Below, one piece after another: positions 1 to 12,010 of a DNA stretch of 64,000 nt. The position numbers were made by a program, and so were the translations under genes. Each line of letters begins with the position of its first letter. Within the stretch, counting starts at the first letter, position 1. The notes under the pieces are model-generated. The model did not search any database, was not told the DNA's origin, and worked only from the letters and a program-made list of their open reading frames with translations. This DNA comes from Megalobrama amblycephala (Eukaryota > Chordata > Actinopteri > Cypriniformes > Xenocyprididae): the NCBI RefSeq assembly GCF_018812025.1, contig NC_063053.1, positions 13,806,623 through 13,870,622 on the forward strand. Direction: 5' to 3'.

Positions 1-260
1 GGGCTCTGTAGCACCCTGTGAAACTGTGAATTGCCTTTCTGTACCAGCAGGTGGCAGTAGCTGAAAAGCCAATCAGAATGATCAGATGGCCCGACGGACC
101 GACGAGCTCCGACGCCGATTCAACATTTCGAATCGGCCAAAAAAAAAAGCCGACGAGGACCAACTTCAGCCGACGGTGTGGAACACACTGAGAAAACTTA
201 GTCGGCCGATGAACAAAAACTGCCCGACGTCCAACCGTCGGCTTGGTGTGTTCCTGCCTT
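1..260. repeat. CCGAC-rich repeat fragment
   Basis: The stretch is rich in CCGAC/GTCGG words, with GATTC...GAATCGGCC inverted pairs and a right edge reading GGTGTGTTCCTGCC. This looks like the end of a PIF/Harbinger- or MITE-type element cut by the window edge. No ORF or target duplication can be shown, so the class is a guess. Confidence 0.35.
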
Positions 261-987
261 AGGTCATACACCAGTCTAATAGGAAGTTGGCTATTATGGG
301 TTGTTTGAAAAACGCATGCTCTGGAATTTGATATACTTCTCCTAAGGGATTCATCCAATCACAACCAAACTCAGTCAGCATGAAGTCAAGCCATTAAGGA
401 TACTAAATTGTGAGCAGATTTTTGATATCTCGAACGGTTTGGCCGTGGCGTTGAAACAAATTTATGGCGAGAAAAGGGAAACAGGAAGTGTGTTATAACT
501 TCTGCATACATTGACTGATTTTGATGGAACTTCAGCTGCATGTTTGATGTAGGAGGCCGATCGCATGGATGTTACTATTGTTTGTCAAAGTCATAGTGCC
601 ACCAACTGGCAGCAGGAAGTGTGTCACTTTCAAAATGCTTTGAAATCGCCCTGTTATTTTTACCCGGTTTGCTTCAGTCTTCATCAGAAAAATGTCAAAA
701 CACCGCAGATGTACACCAGTGAAAGGATTCTTGATATCTTGAATACTATTGCCATGGCAACATGTCAAACTTTAATATTCTTTTTGGGTGTTTTTTAGGC
801 TCGTAGCAAGCTTCAAATTGCACGAAACTTGATCATTAGCTTTGACCAACAGGACGTCGGCTATTTTGGTTTGAATGTGGATTTTTCAAAAAATCATGCT
901 CTTCTTAACTACTTCACGTAGGGGATTCTTACGATTTACGAACATGATGCTAAGGCATTGACGATGCTACATTGCGAACAGATATTG
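261..987. repeat. Dispersed repeat, tandem copies with ~565-bp period
   Basis: The block starting near 285 (GGCTATTATGGGTTG, later GATATCTCGAACGG) recurs in degenerate form from about 850 (GGCTATTTTGGTTTG), and its GATATCTCGAAC part reappears after the insertion at 2465. It behaves like two or more head-to-tail units of a dispersed non-coding repeat. Short ORFs here on both strands have no recognisable domain. Confidence 0.5.
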
Positions 988-2455
988 GCAGTGGTGTAAT
1001 TTAACAAAGTAATGATACTTTGTTACAGTACTTAAGTATTTTTTGGGAGAATCTGTACTTTACTTGAGTTTTTATATTTCTGTCAACTTTTACTTTTACT
1101 CTACTACATTTCCTAAATAAAATGTATACTTTTACTCTGATACATTTTCCCAAAGCATTTTCGTTACTTACTACAAAATAAAGTAGGAAGAACACAGACT
1201 GCAAGCAAGCATGTGCAAACAAGTGCTCGCACAACCGCGGTTGATCTCATTTTCTGGGTTGCATCCATTGCTGAGAAGAGTGCGCTGTCATTAAGCAGTA
1301 CGAGAGCGGCCTCTAGAGGCGAAATAAAAACTATCACTGATGCCTCATAGAGTTTGTTTTGACGCGTGACGTGAGGCTGTGCACTGCACAGAGCGGGACA
1401 CTTCAAAAACGGATTTAAAACATAGACTACAAAACAGTATGTTATACAGTGTACACTACAGTACATGTTTTCATATCATTATAAAGTAATTAGTTTGTTG
1501 AGTAGATGCTGCATTAGTGGAGAACAGTAGTATGTTTGCCATCGAGGCTGAGAGGATGCTAACATTAGCAGTACACCAAGCGGTTAAAACAATGTGACAA
1601 AAACACCAACTGTTTAATGTCACGATTGTTACAATTCATTTGCATTAGTTTATATCCATTTGTTCGCTGTTATGCATTCGTTATCCAGAGAAGTTGCATA
1701 TTTAAACTGTATTCTCATCATGCAGCAACAGAAACATATCAAATCAGGAATGTATTCGATTTCAGTTCTTTTATCGGCACTGTAACACATATTTTGATTA
1801 GATAATTATCAAGTTATCTAGAGGCAAATAATGTGTGATAGTATACATATAACAGACCCATGCTATGCCTTTGTGTGTAAAGATGGTAATTTTTATGCAT
1901 TACTGTCTGGATTTATATGAAATGGTAACACTTTACAATAAGTGTCCATTTGTAACATTAAATAAGGTTAATAAAAGTATTGTTCATTGTTAATTTCAAC
2001 ATTTACATTTTAACATTTTAAAGTTTTCTCTTACATTAGTTATAATGCACTATGAATTAACATGAACGATCAATGTATAATTAATATATTAGTATTTTTT
2101 ATATTTAAAAATTACAATAAACATTTAGCCATTTTTTAATTCAAAGAAACAAAATGTAAGAAAGAGTTAAAACTGATCTTGCTGCTCATACTGTGTGTAG
2201 ATCAATTTTTAATATTTTTTTGCTCCTTTTGTATTTTACATTTACTTGTACTTTTACTTTCAATACTTAAGTACATTTAATATCAAAAAAATACTTTTTG
2301 TAAATATCACATATTTTAAAACTTTTACTCAAGTAACATTCTAAACTGTGACTTTAACTTCTACCAAAGTCATTTCCAGGTAAGATATCTATACTCTTAC
2401 TCAAGTATGGTTTTTGAGTACTTTATACACCATATAGATATATAGTACATATATC
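988..2455. mobile_element. Non-autonomous hAT-like element with Tol2-type ends
   Basis: The left end starts CAGTGGTGTAAT and is followed by runs such as ACTTTTACTTTTACTC. The right part mirrors this, with ACTTTTACTCAAGTA and GAGTACTTTATACACC. Such ends are typical of Tol2-like hAT elements. The element interrupts the repeat unit of 261-987, whose GATATCTCGAAC text resumes at 2465. ATATTGG is found on both sides (about 981-987 and 2459-2465), a possible 7-of-8-bp target duplication. No transposase ORF is visible. The exact right end is uncertain by about 30 bp. Confidence 0.5.
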
Positions 2456-2640
2456 TAGTATATTGGATATCTCGAACTGTGTTTTGCTATGGTGAGGAAT
2501 TAAACCCTCTACCGCTCGCATTATGAAAAATTTATAAAAAAAAAAATATTTGACTCTTTTTCTTTTCTTAGAATGGCTTAACTTGAAGTGCTGTAAAAAT
2601 ACATTTGGAAAAAAATATTATTTTAAGGTACTCTATGATA

Positions 2641-2658
2641 TGTTGCCATATGGCAACA
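2641..2658. repeat. 18-bp perfect palindrome, copy 1
   Basis: TGTTGCCATATGGCAACA. Identical to the copies at 3404-3421 and 6429-6446. The half-sites GTTGCC/GGCAAC resemble RFX X-box halves, but with a 4-bp spacer. Confidence 0.8.
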
Positions 2659-3403
2659 ACGTACAATAGTGGAAATAACTTAAAATAAGTGTAAGTGTAT
2701 ATAGTTCATATTTTTCCTCAAAAATGTTGTTTGTATTGAATCAATTGGTTCTATTATAAGCTTTAGCAGTAAATATAAACAACACCTTATTTTCCAACAT
2801 CTTGTGCTTTTATTTATTCTATTCTCCTTTTGCAGAATAATGCTTTATATTCTTTGAATTTCATTATGTTTTTCGTGAATATTATTTAAATTGCAAATGT
2901 AGACAGTTAAAAACAAATCTAATACTGTTCATCATGTATCATAAAACATTGACATAAAACCAAAAACATTGCAGTTCATGAAAATTCAACATTACGCAAT
3001 CTTATGAGAGGAAGGTTATGAACATGAACCCCCCATAATCCTTCAAACTTCACCTTTTTTCTGTACGAAACTTCAAAAAGCATTTTTTTTTCAGAGGTGA
3101 GACACATGTACACATCACATTTGGTGCTCTTCACCCTAACAATACACTTACAGCCACTTGCACCTGCCTTTTTGAGACACCATGGTAGGCCAGTGGTTGG
3201 TCTGGGCCAGTATACTGGCTGTGGTGGCAGATCTCCGATGTTGATTTAATCCATAATACAAATGTCATGGCAGTCCTTAACATATGACTAATCAACATTA
3301 TTTCACTAGCATTAATGTTGTTATTGTTACAGCTTAACAGACTGCAGCTGGCCTTTGCTAGCTATCTAACCTATTATAATAATGCCATTCCATTATTGCG
3401 CAG

Positions 3404-3421
3404 TGTTGCCATATGGCAACA
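3404..3421. repeat. 18-bp perfect palindrome, copy 2
   Basis: Same 18 bp as copy 1. Its left flank reads ATTGCGCAG, roughly mirrored by ACTATGCGG beside copy 3. Confidence 0.8.
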
Positions 3422-3602
3422 GACATTTTATCGATTTACCAAAAACTAATTTCATAAAAAAAGTTTTGAGTGGTGAATATGTCATCATAACTTACCTGAG
3501 ATGATGTTAACAATTTTTTTGTGAATGTGACATGGGCGGGTCCTTGTTTGTTACTGACGTTTTAATTTGCTTTCAGGAACTACATACAAGAGACGGCAGT
3601 CT

Positions 3603-6261
3603 ACGCAATTGTATTTGATGCAATCCCTACAGGTTCACTTCAAATTCTAAAACACATATCATTCACAGATATTAGTGCTGAATTTATAGAATTTTTATTG
3701 GAGATACAGACATTACAAAGAAAGAATACACCAATAAATATATTAGAAATCAAATTTCGTGCTCAGTTCCACCTGCTGCAAAGTTTTTTTGGTATTCAAC
3801 CATGGGTGATTTAAATTGGGAAAAGGCTAATACTACTATTTATAAATACTGTATTAATAATAAAATAAAAGAAGTTTCATTTAAAATTTTACATCAAATT
3901 TATCCTGTTAAAGATACGCTAAGGAGATTTAAAATAAACATAGAAGAGTCCTGTGTCTTTTGCCAATCAAATAGGGAGACTATTTTTCATTTATTTTATC
4001 ACTGTGTGTACACAAAAAAATTTTTGGTCTGATTTGGAAGAATTTATAATCACAAAATTGAATGTAAACATCAGAATCAATATTTTTGATGTCATGTTAT
4101 ACTTTGATTTATGTGGTTTGTCCAAAAATGTAATTTTTGTTATTCAACTGTTTATTATCTTCGGAAAATACCATATTCACAAATGTAAATGGTCTAATTC
4201 ACAACCTTGCTTTAATGTATTTAATCTGGACTTTAAATCATATTACAAAACAATAGAAAACATGCAAAATATGAAGGCTAAAAGAACATTTCATCTCCTG
4301 AAGGAACTGATTAATTTTTAATTTTCCCCTTCTATATATTATATTAATATGTTATTATCCTCTGGTCTGTACATGTCATTTTTTGTTGTGCAGGTTGCAC
4401 AGTATTTGTAGTGTTCTCTGTACCTATTGTCCTGTGCATAGTGGCGTACCGCAAGTCTGTGAGGCCCCCCCCGCAAAGAAAGAGATGGGGCCCCTCCCAT
4501 TAGCAGTGATATATATATATAGCCTAATATTATAGCCTAGCCTATATGATAGGCCTATATAATGTTTAGTGATTTTGATATCGCAGACTAAAATACCGGC
4601 AGGAATAAATATTTAGGCTAATTTACTCATTAAAACCAAAGGAGCGCCAAGAGAACGGATAACAGCCGCAATGAGCACTGGACATGATTTCAGAAACAAC
4701 ACATTCCAGCGGATAGATCGCCTCTTATTTAACACAGACCTACAAATTTATTATCAAATGGAGATGTTTCTTTCTTTTAGGTGTTATTCGCCGAGTTTAA
4801 ATGAATTTTTGAGACGTTTCAGAAAGATTCTCGCAGAGAGACAGCTGAAAGCGCACCCTGTTTTTTATTTATTCTATTTTACAAAAGTAGCCTACAAGGT
4901 GTCGTTGTTATTGTGAGCGTAAATATAAAATAAAATAAAATTTTTAAAAAAGTAGACCATTTGTAGTCTTGCACTAATCTGTAGGCTATTGCCAAAAATG
5001 ACGGAAGGCCTGTTTAAAGTTGTTTCAGCTGTCATGAGGAAAAAATCCATCAGAACGCGCCGGCGCATTCGTCGGCCAGAGGGATAAAAATGTAGCCAAT
5101 TTAGTTTCATATTTATATTTAAATATTGGGCTATAGCCTAATATATATATAGATTTCTTTTTTTTTTAAATGTCACCTATGTTGATTATGAAAAGTGAAT
5201 AGCGTGACAGATGCGCAATTTCGGGAGACATGCAGCGGGTTAGACATAAGTTTGACCACTTCATTAAGTTTTGTTTTATAGTAAGTCTTTCTTTAAAGTT
5301 AATTTCGTTTTGTACAAATTGTATCTTAATTTCAATCAATGTTTCATCAACCAATTGCCTATAATTAATAAATAGGAAGAAAACCATGAACGTCGGGTGT
5401 GGAATGGATTGAAGTGCGTAACAAACGAATCCATGTTTCCGCGGCCTTTGAGGGCTGAAGCAATAGACGTCTTTCTGTTTTTATTAAATTTCTTTATTAC
5501 ATGTCTTTATTACCTAATTAATTGATAAGATATTTTTGGTCTAACAATATATTTTAGCTGGTCTAAATTCTAAGTTAGACACAAATTTGCGTATAAGGTT
5601 CCCTTCTAGACAAGCGCGTAAATTGCTTTTTCGGCCGCAAATTTTCAGTAATTTCGATCGGTGCATCAAATGATGTAGGCTAGGCCTAAACTAAATTCAT
5701 GTAGTTACAGTAAAAGAATAAAGATATAACTAGACTTATTGGCTAGGCTACATTTGGAAAAGAACTTCAGACATTCCGATAGCTGACCATTAGCAGAGCT
5801 GGCGATGGGGTAAATAGCCTACGTTTGGGCAATATATAATAATATAAATAACAATAATAATGTCTCAGCAAAGACCGAACATATTTATTTGTCTCGGCAC
5901 ACATCCGCTAACAGTAACACAGCGCATCAAGGCTTGCTGTTGTCTTGGCTACCTTACAAACGGCGATGGAAACAACAGTGATGAATTTTTCCCCCTTTTG
6001 TGGTAATTTAGCACCATTTTCTGTGATCTTCTGCTTGCATTTTTGGGCTTCAGTTAGATGCGTTATTTTCATCTTTAGTCAACTGAGTTCAGTTCTAAAA
6101 AAAAAAAAAAAAAGCAAAGGCTATAAAGTAGTCTAGCCTAAATAGGTGAATCTGCGACGGGGCCCATCATAGGGTGGGGGCCCCCACGCACCGCGGGGGT
6201 GTCCCGTACGCCACTGCCTGTGCATTGTTCATAATAAAGTTCGTTAATAAAAAAAAAAAAA
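3603..6261 (+). mobile_element. 5'-truncated L1 LINE with 19-bp target duplication, split by a later insertion
   Basis: Translation of 3802-4321 resembles the C-terminal end of fish L1 ORF2: conserved 'EVSFKILHQIYPVK', then a CVFC...HLFYHC cysteine/histidine motif. The coding sequence is broken by a frameshift in the A-run near 4012. The element ends in an A-rich tail (6247-6261) after AATAAAG. It is flanked by ATACAAGAGACGGCAGTCT at 3584-3602 and 6262-6280, a perfect 19-bp target-site duplication. The DNA at 4440-6216 belongs to a different, later insertion. The copy is dead. Confidence 0.85.
4440..6216. mobile_element. hAT-type DNA element nested in the L1 tail
   Basis: The ends are inverted repeats: AGTGGCGTACCG at left and the complement of CAGTGGCGTACGG at right (GTCCCGTACGCCACTG). 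Both are followed inward by G/C runs (GGCCCC). CCTGTGCAT occurs directly outside each end (4431-4439 and 6217-6225), fitting the 8-bp duplication expected of hAT plus one ambiguous base. No transposase is readable in the 1.78 kb, so it is probably non-autonomous. An A-run lies at 6098-6113. Confidence 0.75.
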
Positions 6262-6428
6262 ATACAAGAGACGGCAGTCTGTCAGAAAATCGCGCCACAG
6301 AAAAAAATTGCATGTCATGTGACTTAACCAAAGCACATCATTGGCTAAACTAAGGTCTTCTCTTACCAACAAAAAAACGAGAATGTTCTCTTAAAGAGAC
6401 GGTGGCCAGGAAATGAACACAAAGTGTA

Positions 6429-6446
6429 TGTTGCCATATGGCAACA
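6429..6446. repeat. 18-bp perfect palindrome, copy 3
   Basis: Same 18 bp as copies 1 and 2. It lies just outside the L1 right target duplication, so the copies probably belong to the older sequence into which the L1 inserted. Confidence 0.8.
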
Positions 6447-7497
6447 CTATGCGGAAGAGGGGTAATGACAAAAAGGGATACAGGAAGAGTCTCATATCTT
6501 GACAAAATCCTTTTACACTCACCCAGGTTAAATGCATATTGCCTGTCATGCACAGTCTCCTTAAAGCCTCCGGGGGGGGCCAGTGGCGCCGCGGGCTTGG
6601 GCGCGTCATCGCTGCTTGCAGTTATATTATTGTTATTGGGTCCCCTTCTCTGATGTTGTTTTGTATAGTTCCAGAGTTTTCTTATTTATAGATGAACAAA
6701 ACACAAGTACAATAAATATGCCTTGATCATGAAAGCCTTTCTACTACAGGGCCAAAACCCATTAGTGCTGGTTCCACCCTTCTCCAGACCAATCGCTCCT
6801 GTAACTGTTGATTGATCAAAGGAGCTGCAAGCAGACTTCCAGTTTATGCAAATCACTTATCTCCTCTTCCTGTTACATCACTGTTTCTAAAAACACCCCC
6901 ATCCCACACTCACAAATAAAAAAGTAAACTATTTACAATGTAAAAGCAGCTGGTGCAGGTAGATTACACTAAAAACATTCAGACTTTTGAATGGTAGTGT
7001 ATACTTTTTGATTCAGATCAGAAAAGTGATAGTATCGAGCAAAAATATTTCACCACATGGATGACAGAAACACTGCGTTATGCAGCATATTTGATGATTA
7101 TCATAGTTTTCTGCCATTGAGGTTAAACATGCATTAAAGAAAACATACAAAAAGCTCTATCAATATATACAGAACAATTGTATAAAATCGGACATTTGAG
7201 AGAACAGGGAAAAAGCATCTTTATTTAAATGCAAGTGCAGCAATTAAACAAAGTCAATAAAGATGTCTGTAAACAATATACACAGCTGCATGATTACTTT
7301 TTTACAGAGACTATTAAATAAATAGCAACAATGAAGATAAATAAGACCAAAGCCCATTTAATTAGTCTAAAAACATCTGAAATCTCTCAAGTTGTTACTT
7401 TCAGATCAGATAAATAATACATTATTGTTTAGGCGTATCCTTATAGTCAATAAATACATTGAATAAATAGTCATAAATAGATTGAACACAGCAAAAT
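6447..7497. other. Intergenic stretch and 3' UTR of the homeobox gene
   Basis: No gene is seen in 6447-7200. The part nearest the homeobox stop is AT-rich and plausibly 3' UTR. A minus-strand AATAAA (complement of 7220-7225) lies about 275 nt beyond the stop codon and is a reasonable polyadenylation signal. Confidence 0.4.
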
Positions 7498-9369
7498 TCA
7501 GCTATACACATGGTTGTCCTCAGACGAGTGGCTGTTTAGTCCTTCTCCCTGCCACCAGTCTCCTTGCAGTTCTCCCAGGATCTCCTGTAGCGACAGGGCC
7601 GGCAGCTCAGGCAGAGGCCCGTGGTGAATCCCGCTTTCCTGTTGGCTCTCCATCTTTGGAACTTCTGGGTTGTCTACACAAAAAGAGCTGGAAGCTGGAG
7701 GAGTTCCCTCCAAACCACCCTCCCAGCAACCCGAGTCTGGGGTAACAGGAGTCAGTGGCTGAAGGCTGTTGTGTTTTTCAGACGGAGAGTACAAATAGCT
7801 CTGGATGGAGTTGGTATTGCAGGCATAGGCATCAAGATGATATGGACTCCACATGGAGCTCATAGGTGACCTTCTGTCATACCTCGCAGCCCAGTTAGGG
7901 GGCATCTGATGCTCTGGGCTTAGAAGAGGAGGGCTGCAGTGAGCATTCATGGCTCTGGCCTGATGGTGTCCGTACGAAGGGGTGCAGTACCCGGAATCAT
8001 CACCGACAGACATGGAAGATGGAGTGTCACATCCATAAAGGCCATCCCTTTCCATCTCTTCCTTAATATGATCGGGGTACGAAGTTGGTGAAGTGCATAA
8101 AGGTCCGGTGACCGCACCAGACTTGCCGCCCTCCCTGTTAGAAGAGTGTATCTGCTTTGGTGAATTCTGCATGGCACTGTAGGCTGGCAATGGCGAGTCA
8201 GATTGCCACAATGGTTTCTTTCCACCCTTGCATTTCAAAGTGCGAGCTCTCCTGTTCTGGAACCATACCTATTGCAAATGGAGACATCGAGATATAGAGA
8301 GTCAGCCTCATAAGAATACAGTTGATAGATTAGACTCAACCATCTAGTGCATACAGATAAGAGCTTCCCTGTCAAAAGATTCAGGTTAATCATTGTGAGA
8401 TGACATCCAGCTATGGTGGCATAAAGTCAGGATGGTTATCTGTTCCTGGATTGTCTGTTGTTTACATGCCGTACGGTCTCTAAACTAAACAGCAGATAAA
8501 GATAAAGACAAAGACGCTTACGTCATGTCAGATATTGATAGCGGTATCAAAAACAGCAAACAGTATGTTTTCACATAAGGCCTTATTAGCATATCACTTC
8601 ACCTGTTTTTATGCATATCTGGTGAAAAAATGTCCACAGAATGGGGACCAAAGTTGTTTTAGACTGTACTGACTTTTATTATATGGATAAAAGTAATGGA
8701 AAATTCTTTAAAATATATTCTTTAGTGTTCCACATAAGAAAGAAAGTCATATAGGTTTAGATCAACATGAGGGTGAGTAAATTATGACAGAATTTAATTT
8801 TTTTGGGGGGGTGACATACCCCTTTAAATTTTAGTGAATTCAGTGTGTTATTAACGTGCTATAAGACATCGTGACCCACCTGTATGCGAGACTCTGGCAG
8901 TCCAGTAGTTTGGGAAAGACTTTCTCTGAGGCTGATTCCTGGGTAAGGATCTGTCTCAAATGTGGCACGCAGAAGCTCAACATGTTCTTTTGAGAAACTC
9001 GTCCTTTTCCTGCGACTTGCACTCCTTGATGCAGTACCGCTTCCAGATATTTTAGCAGATGCATCTGAAAAATAAGATCAAAATGAGTGCAAAGCTATCA
9101 TGTAGTGTTATGGTGATTGTCATCCAAACTAAACTGCACAAACCTATATTAAAAACATACATTACAAAAAAAAAAACAGTGCAATGTATGAATTCTTATC
9201 CACAATAATAATATACGCAGCAGAAGAATTAAAGTGCCTGACTTTTGGTTTGAGATGGAGAAGCTTGGAAAATCAAGCTTTTTCCTATGGGATCTTAAAT
9301 GTTAATATCTATCAAACACAAATTTCACCATTCAGTATAATGCTTACCAATACTGTTGTCTTTCCACAT
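7498..9369 (-). CDS. Mix-type paired-class homeobox transcription factor (Mxtx-like), 3 exons
   Basis: Exons on the minus strand: 9369-9348 (ATG, MWKDNSI), 9064-8880 and 8268-7498, with GT-AG borders and matching phases; 978 nt, 325 residues. The homeodomain starts at about residue 24 (RRKRTSF) and runs through PYPGISLRESL and LPESRIQVWFQNRRAR (Q at homeodomain position 50), with its last intron before VWFQN. These residues fit the Mix family. The RRARTLK ending and the rest of helix 3 recall the fish-specific mxtx genes, which act in the yolk syncytial layer and endoderm (family knowledge). The long C-terminal half is Ser/Pro-rich and ends near an acidic-hydrophobic LSLQEILGELQ helix, a possible activation motif. 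A TATA box lies 100 nt upstream. Alternatives are bon/mixl1 or sebox; I cannot tell mxtx1 from mxtx2 by eye. Confidence 0.8.
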
Positions 9370-9472
9370 GTTGTGTCACCACTGGTTCAATCCTGAAAAC
9401 TGAAGGGGCTAAAGATAGGTCTGTCTTGTTTGATGCTCCTCAGGGATTTGATTTCTGACCCCGACAGCACTG

Positions 9473-9479
9473 TTTTATA
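9473..9479 (-). promoter_or_regulatory. TATA box of the homeobox gene
   Basis: TATAAAA on the minus strand, about 105 nt upstream of the ATG at 9369, which places the expected transcription start near 9445. A strong TATA is common in genes expressed in a brief embryonic burst; the start itself is inferred. Confidence 0.6.
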
Positions 9480-11480
9480 CCTGTACCTATCCCATGACCC
9501 CCCTTTCACCCCCACCTCCCCCATTATAGAAGTGCTTATTATGAGTGAAATAGGAATGAGAGGGACACTCTTTGAAGGCTAGCCCAAGCCATTACTTAAG
9601 CATTTGAAAACATCTTTCTCAAAAAAATAATGTTTTGTCTCTTTAAATTGGATTTTATAACATTTAAAAGTAAATATTTCCAAAATAAAAATATGAAAAG
9701 GGATTTATTCAGTACATTTATATGCTTTTATTTCATAAGAACTTTGAAATACATGTTATTTTTAATATATGTATTTATTTTATTGTTTGGTATATTTTTA
9801 TATTCTTATATACAAAGGCAAAAAAAACACAGACTGTACCAAATAATATATTTATATTCTTAATATATTTTTAAAAAAAGTCGCGGCCTTACCATTTTTA
9901 AGTACAATCAACTTGGATGTTTAAGTCATTTCGACTTAAATTACATTAAACTGACTTTAAAAATTAGTTGAATCTTGTATAACTTATAAAAAAGTTGAAA
10001 ATTGCTTAACATATTTTGATTAGTTCAAGCAATGTAAAACATATAATAACTTATTGATATCTTTTTTTTTTTTTTTTTTTTTTTTTTTACAGTTTATTAA
10101 GGTTTTCAGTGTGGATCTTCTCATAATCACTATTAGCTGTAAGTCATTGAACAATATCACTTAAAACTGCTGAAAAAGCAATGAAAATGTAATGTCTTAC
10201 AAAACTATTTTTATATTATATTCCTATATAAAGGCTAAAAATAAACAAACTGTATGTTAAAACACAATGCTTGTTGCACATTAATCAAATATATTGTATA
10301 GAATTACACTTATTGGAAAAGTGTGTAAATGGATGGTGTCTTTTCCTGTAATTGCTCTTCATTCAAGCATTGTAATCAATTAAACAATAGATTTAAGAAA
10401 ATATTAACTAACAAAGACATTAACAACATGCTTAACATAAGTTTAAGCAAAAGGCTGTGAATGGATATCTCTTTGTGTCATCTGATCTCTTTTCAAAAGA
10501 AACATGTTTGGAAGCCAAGGAAAACAAGGAGGGTGATTTGTGAAATGATTAATAGGAGAATTTACATGTGTGAGTATTCTCACTCCCTCTCTCTGCTCCA
10601 GAGGATCCAGAGGGGATAACAGTCATTTCAAAGTCAAGGTTCTGTCCAATCTTGTCAATGCAGATGAACTGTTTAGATGTGCTGTTGAATTAAGCCAGAC
10701 TAAAGCAAACTGAACCCTGCAACCACACAGGGACCTTTCAGCCCAAGGCATAGAATAGGATAGAATAGTTTAATTTTGATGGTTTTCCTCAAATAAACCC
10801 AGAACGGATCAATAAATAATGTCCGTATCTGACAAGATAAATATTTCCATTCAAACAATTTATGGTATCTGGTTAGCTGCCAAAAAAATGTATGGCATCT
10901 GGTTAGCTACTAGAAATTAAGTGATGTTTGGACTTCTTTTCATGAAGTCCAGTTTCATCTGATCATCTCATCGTTTTAGTGCACTTAGATAATGGTTATT
11001 ATATGAAATTCTCATGTAAAGTATGAAGAACATTAAAGTCTTTTTATTAAGTAGTTGGGCAAGCCTGCATTGGCTATAAAAGATTTTTTTTTTCCTAACA
11101 AAATGGAGAGCATGACATCCCCCCATTAATCAAACACACCCTCTTAGCTGATACTGCATTCTCCTGCAGTCTAAATCCAATCACTTTGTTATTTTAAGAT
11201 AAATGTGCAAATTGCAGATAGTTTTCATTTATTTGTTTTGTATACCCTTACCTGGCAACATTACATTTGTATATAAGCAAATACAGAGAGTAACTTTCTT
11301 TCCCGGCCGTTTCTGTATTATTTCCATATTTGAAATTTTACTTTTTTGTCCTTAAAACTCCTAGTCCAGCTGTTCTATAGGCAGAACAACAGGTGGCAGT
11401 ATTGAGCTTTAACAGCATTAAAATTGTGGCACGATTTTTCCCTGTGATACACAGCTCTAAAATCAGTACTGGGTTGAAAA
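9480..11480. other. AT-rich intergenic DNA, no gene seen
   Basis: Long A/T stretches with a poly-T run at 10062-10088. No ORF with recognisable similarity, no tRNA and no clear TIR. Some conserved enhancer for the homeobox gene could hide here but cannot be recognised from one sequence. Confidence 0.3.
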
Positions 11481-11489
11481 CAATATTAT

Positions 11490-12010
11490 ATTAGTTAGTC
11501 AACTTTTAAATAATGATGGAAATTTACTGACATATAGAGAATTTTTGAATAAATTTAAAATACCAGTTAGACCCAAGGAGTTTGCTGTTGTATAGGATGC
11601 AATTCCCCAAAAAGTATTGATCCTTCTGAGGAATGCATTACAGGAGGAAGATCTAAATTTGACAGATATCAAGGGTAAAATATTTATTGGTAATACAAAT
11701 ATTTTACAAAATAGAGTCTCAAATAACTATATTAGAAATATACTTAATAATATTGTTTATCCTCCAGCTCGTTTTTTCTGGTCTTCTGTGTTTGGGGATG
11801 TGAATTGGCGTAAAGCTTGGCGAACAGTGGATAAATTCTATGTTAATAATAAAGTAAAATAAGTCTCTTTTAAAATAATGCATAGAATATACCCAGTAAA
11901 ACATGTGCTGGAACGGTTTAAATTATATATTGATTACTCTTGTAATTTCTGTAAAGGTGAAAAGGATTAACATATATATATTATACATATATTTTGGATT
12001 GATGTGGAGC
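11490..12010 (+). mobile_element. Degenerate L1 LINE ORF2 C-terminal fragment
   Basis: Read with interruptions, 11617-11970 resembles the same L1 C-terminal region as the copy at 3603: ARFFWSS, NWRKAWRTVDKFYVNNKVK, then an in-frame TAA, VSFKIMHRIYPVKH and a CNFC motif. It carries stop codons and lost its 3' end. No target duplication was found. Confidence 0.65.

Larger units (their letters stand above)
2456..3583. repeat. AT-rich intergenic repeat with two copies of an 18-bp palindrome
   Basis: No gene is visible. The stretch resumes the dispersed repeat (GATATCTCGAACTG) and then becomes AT-rich. TGTTGCCATATGGCAACA occurs at 2641-2658 and 3404-3421; a third copy lies at 6429-6446. Confidence 0.4.
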
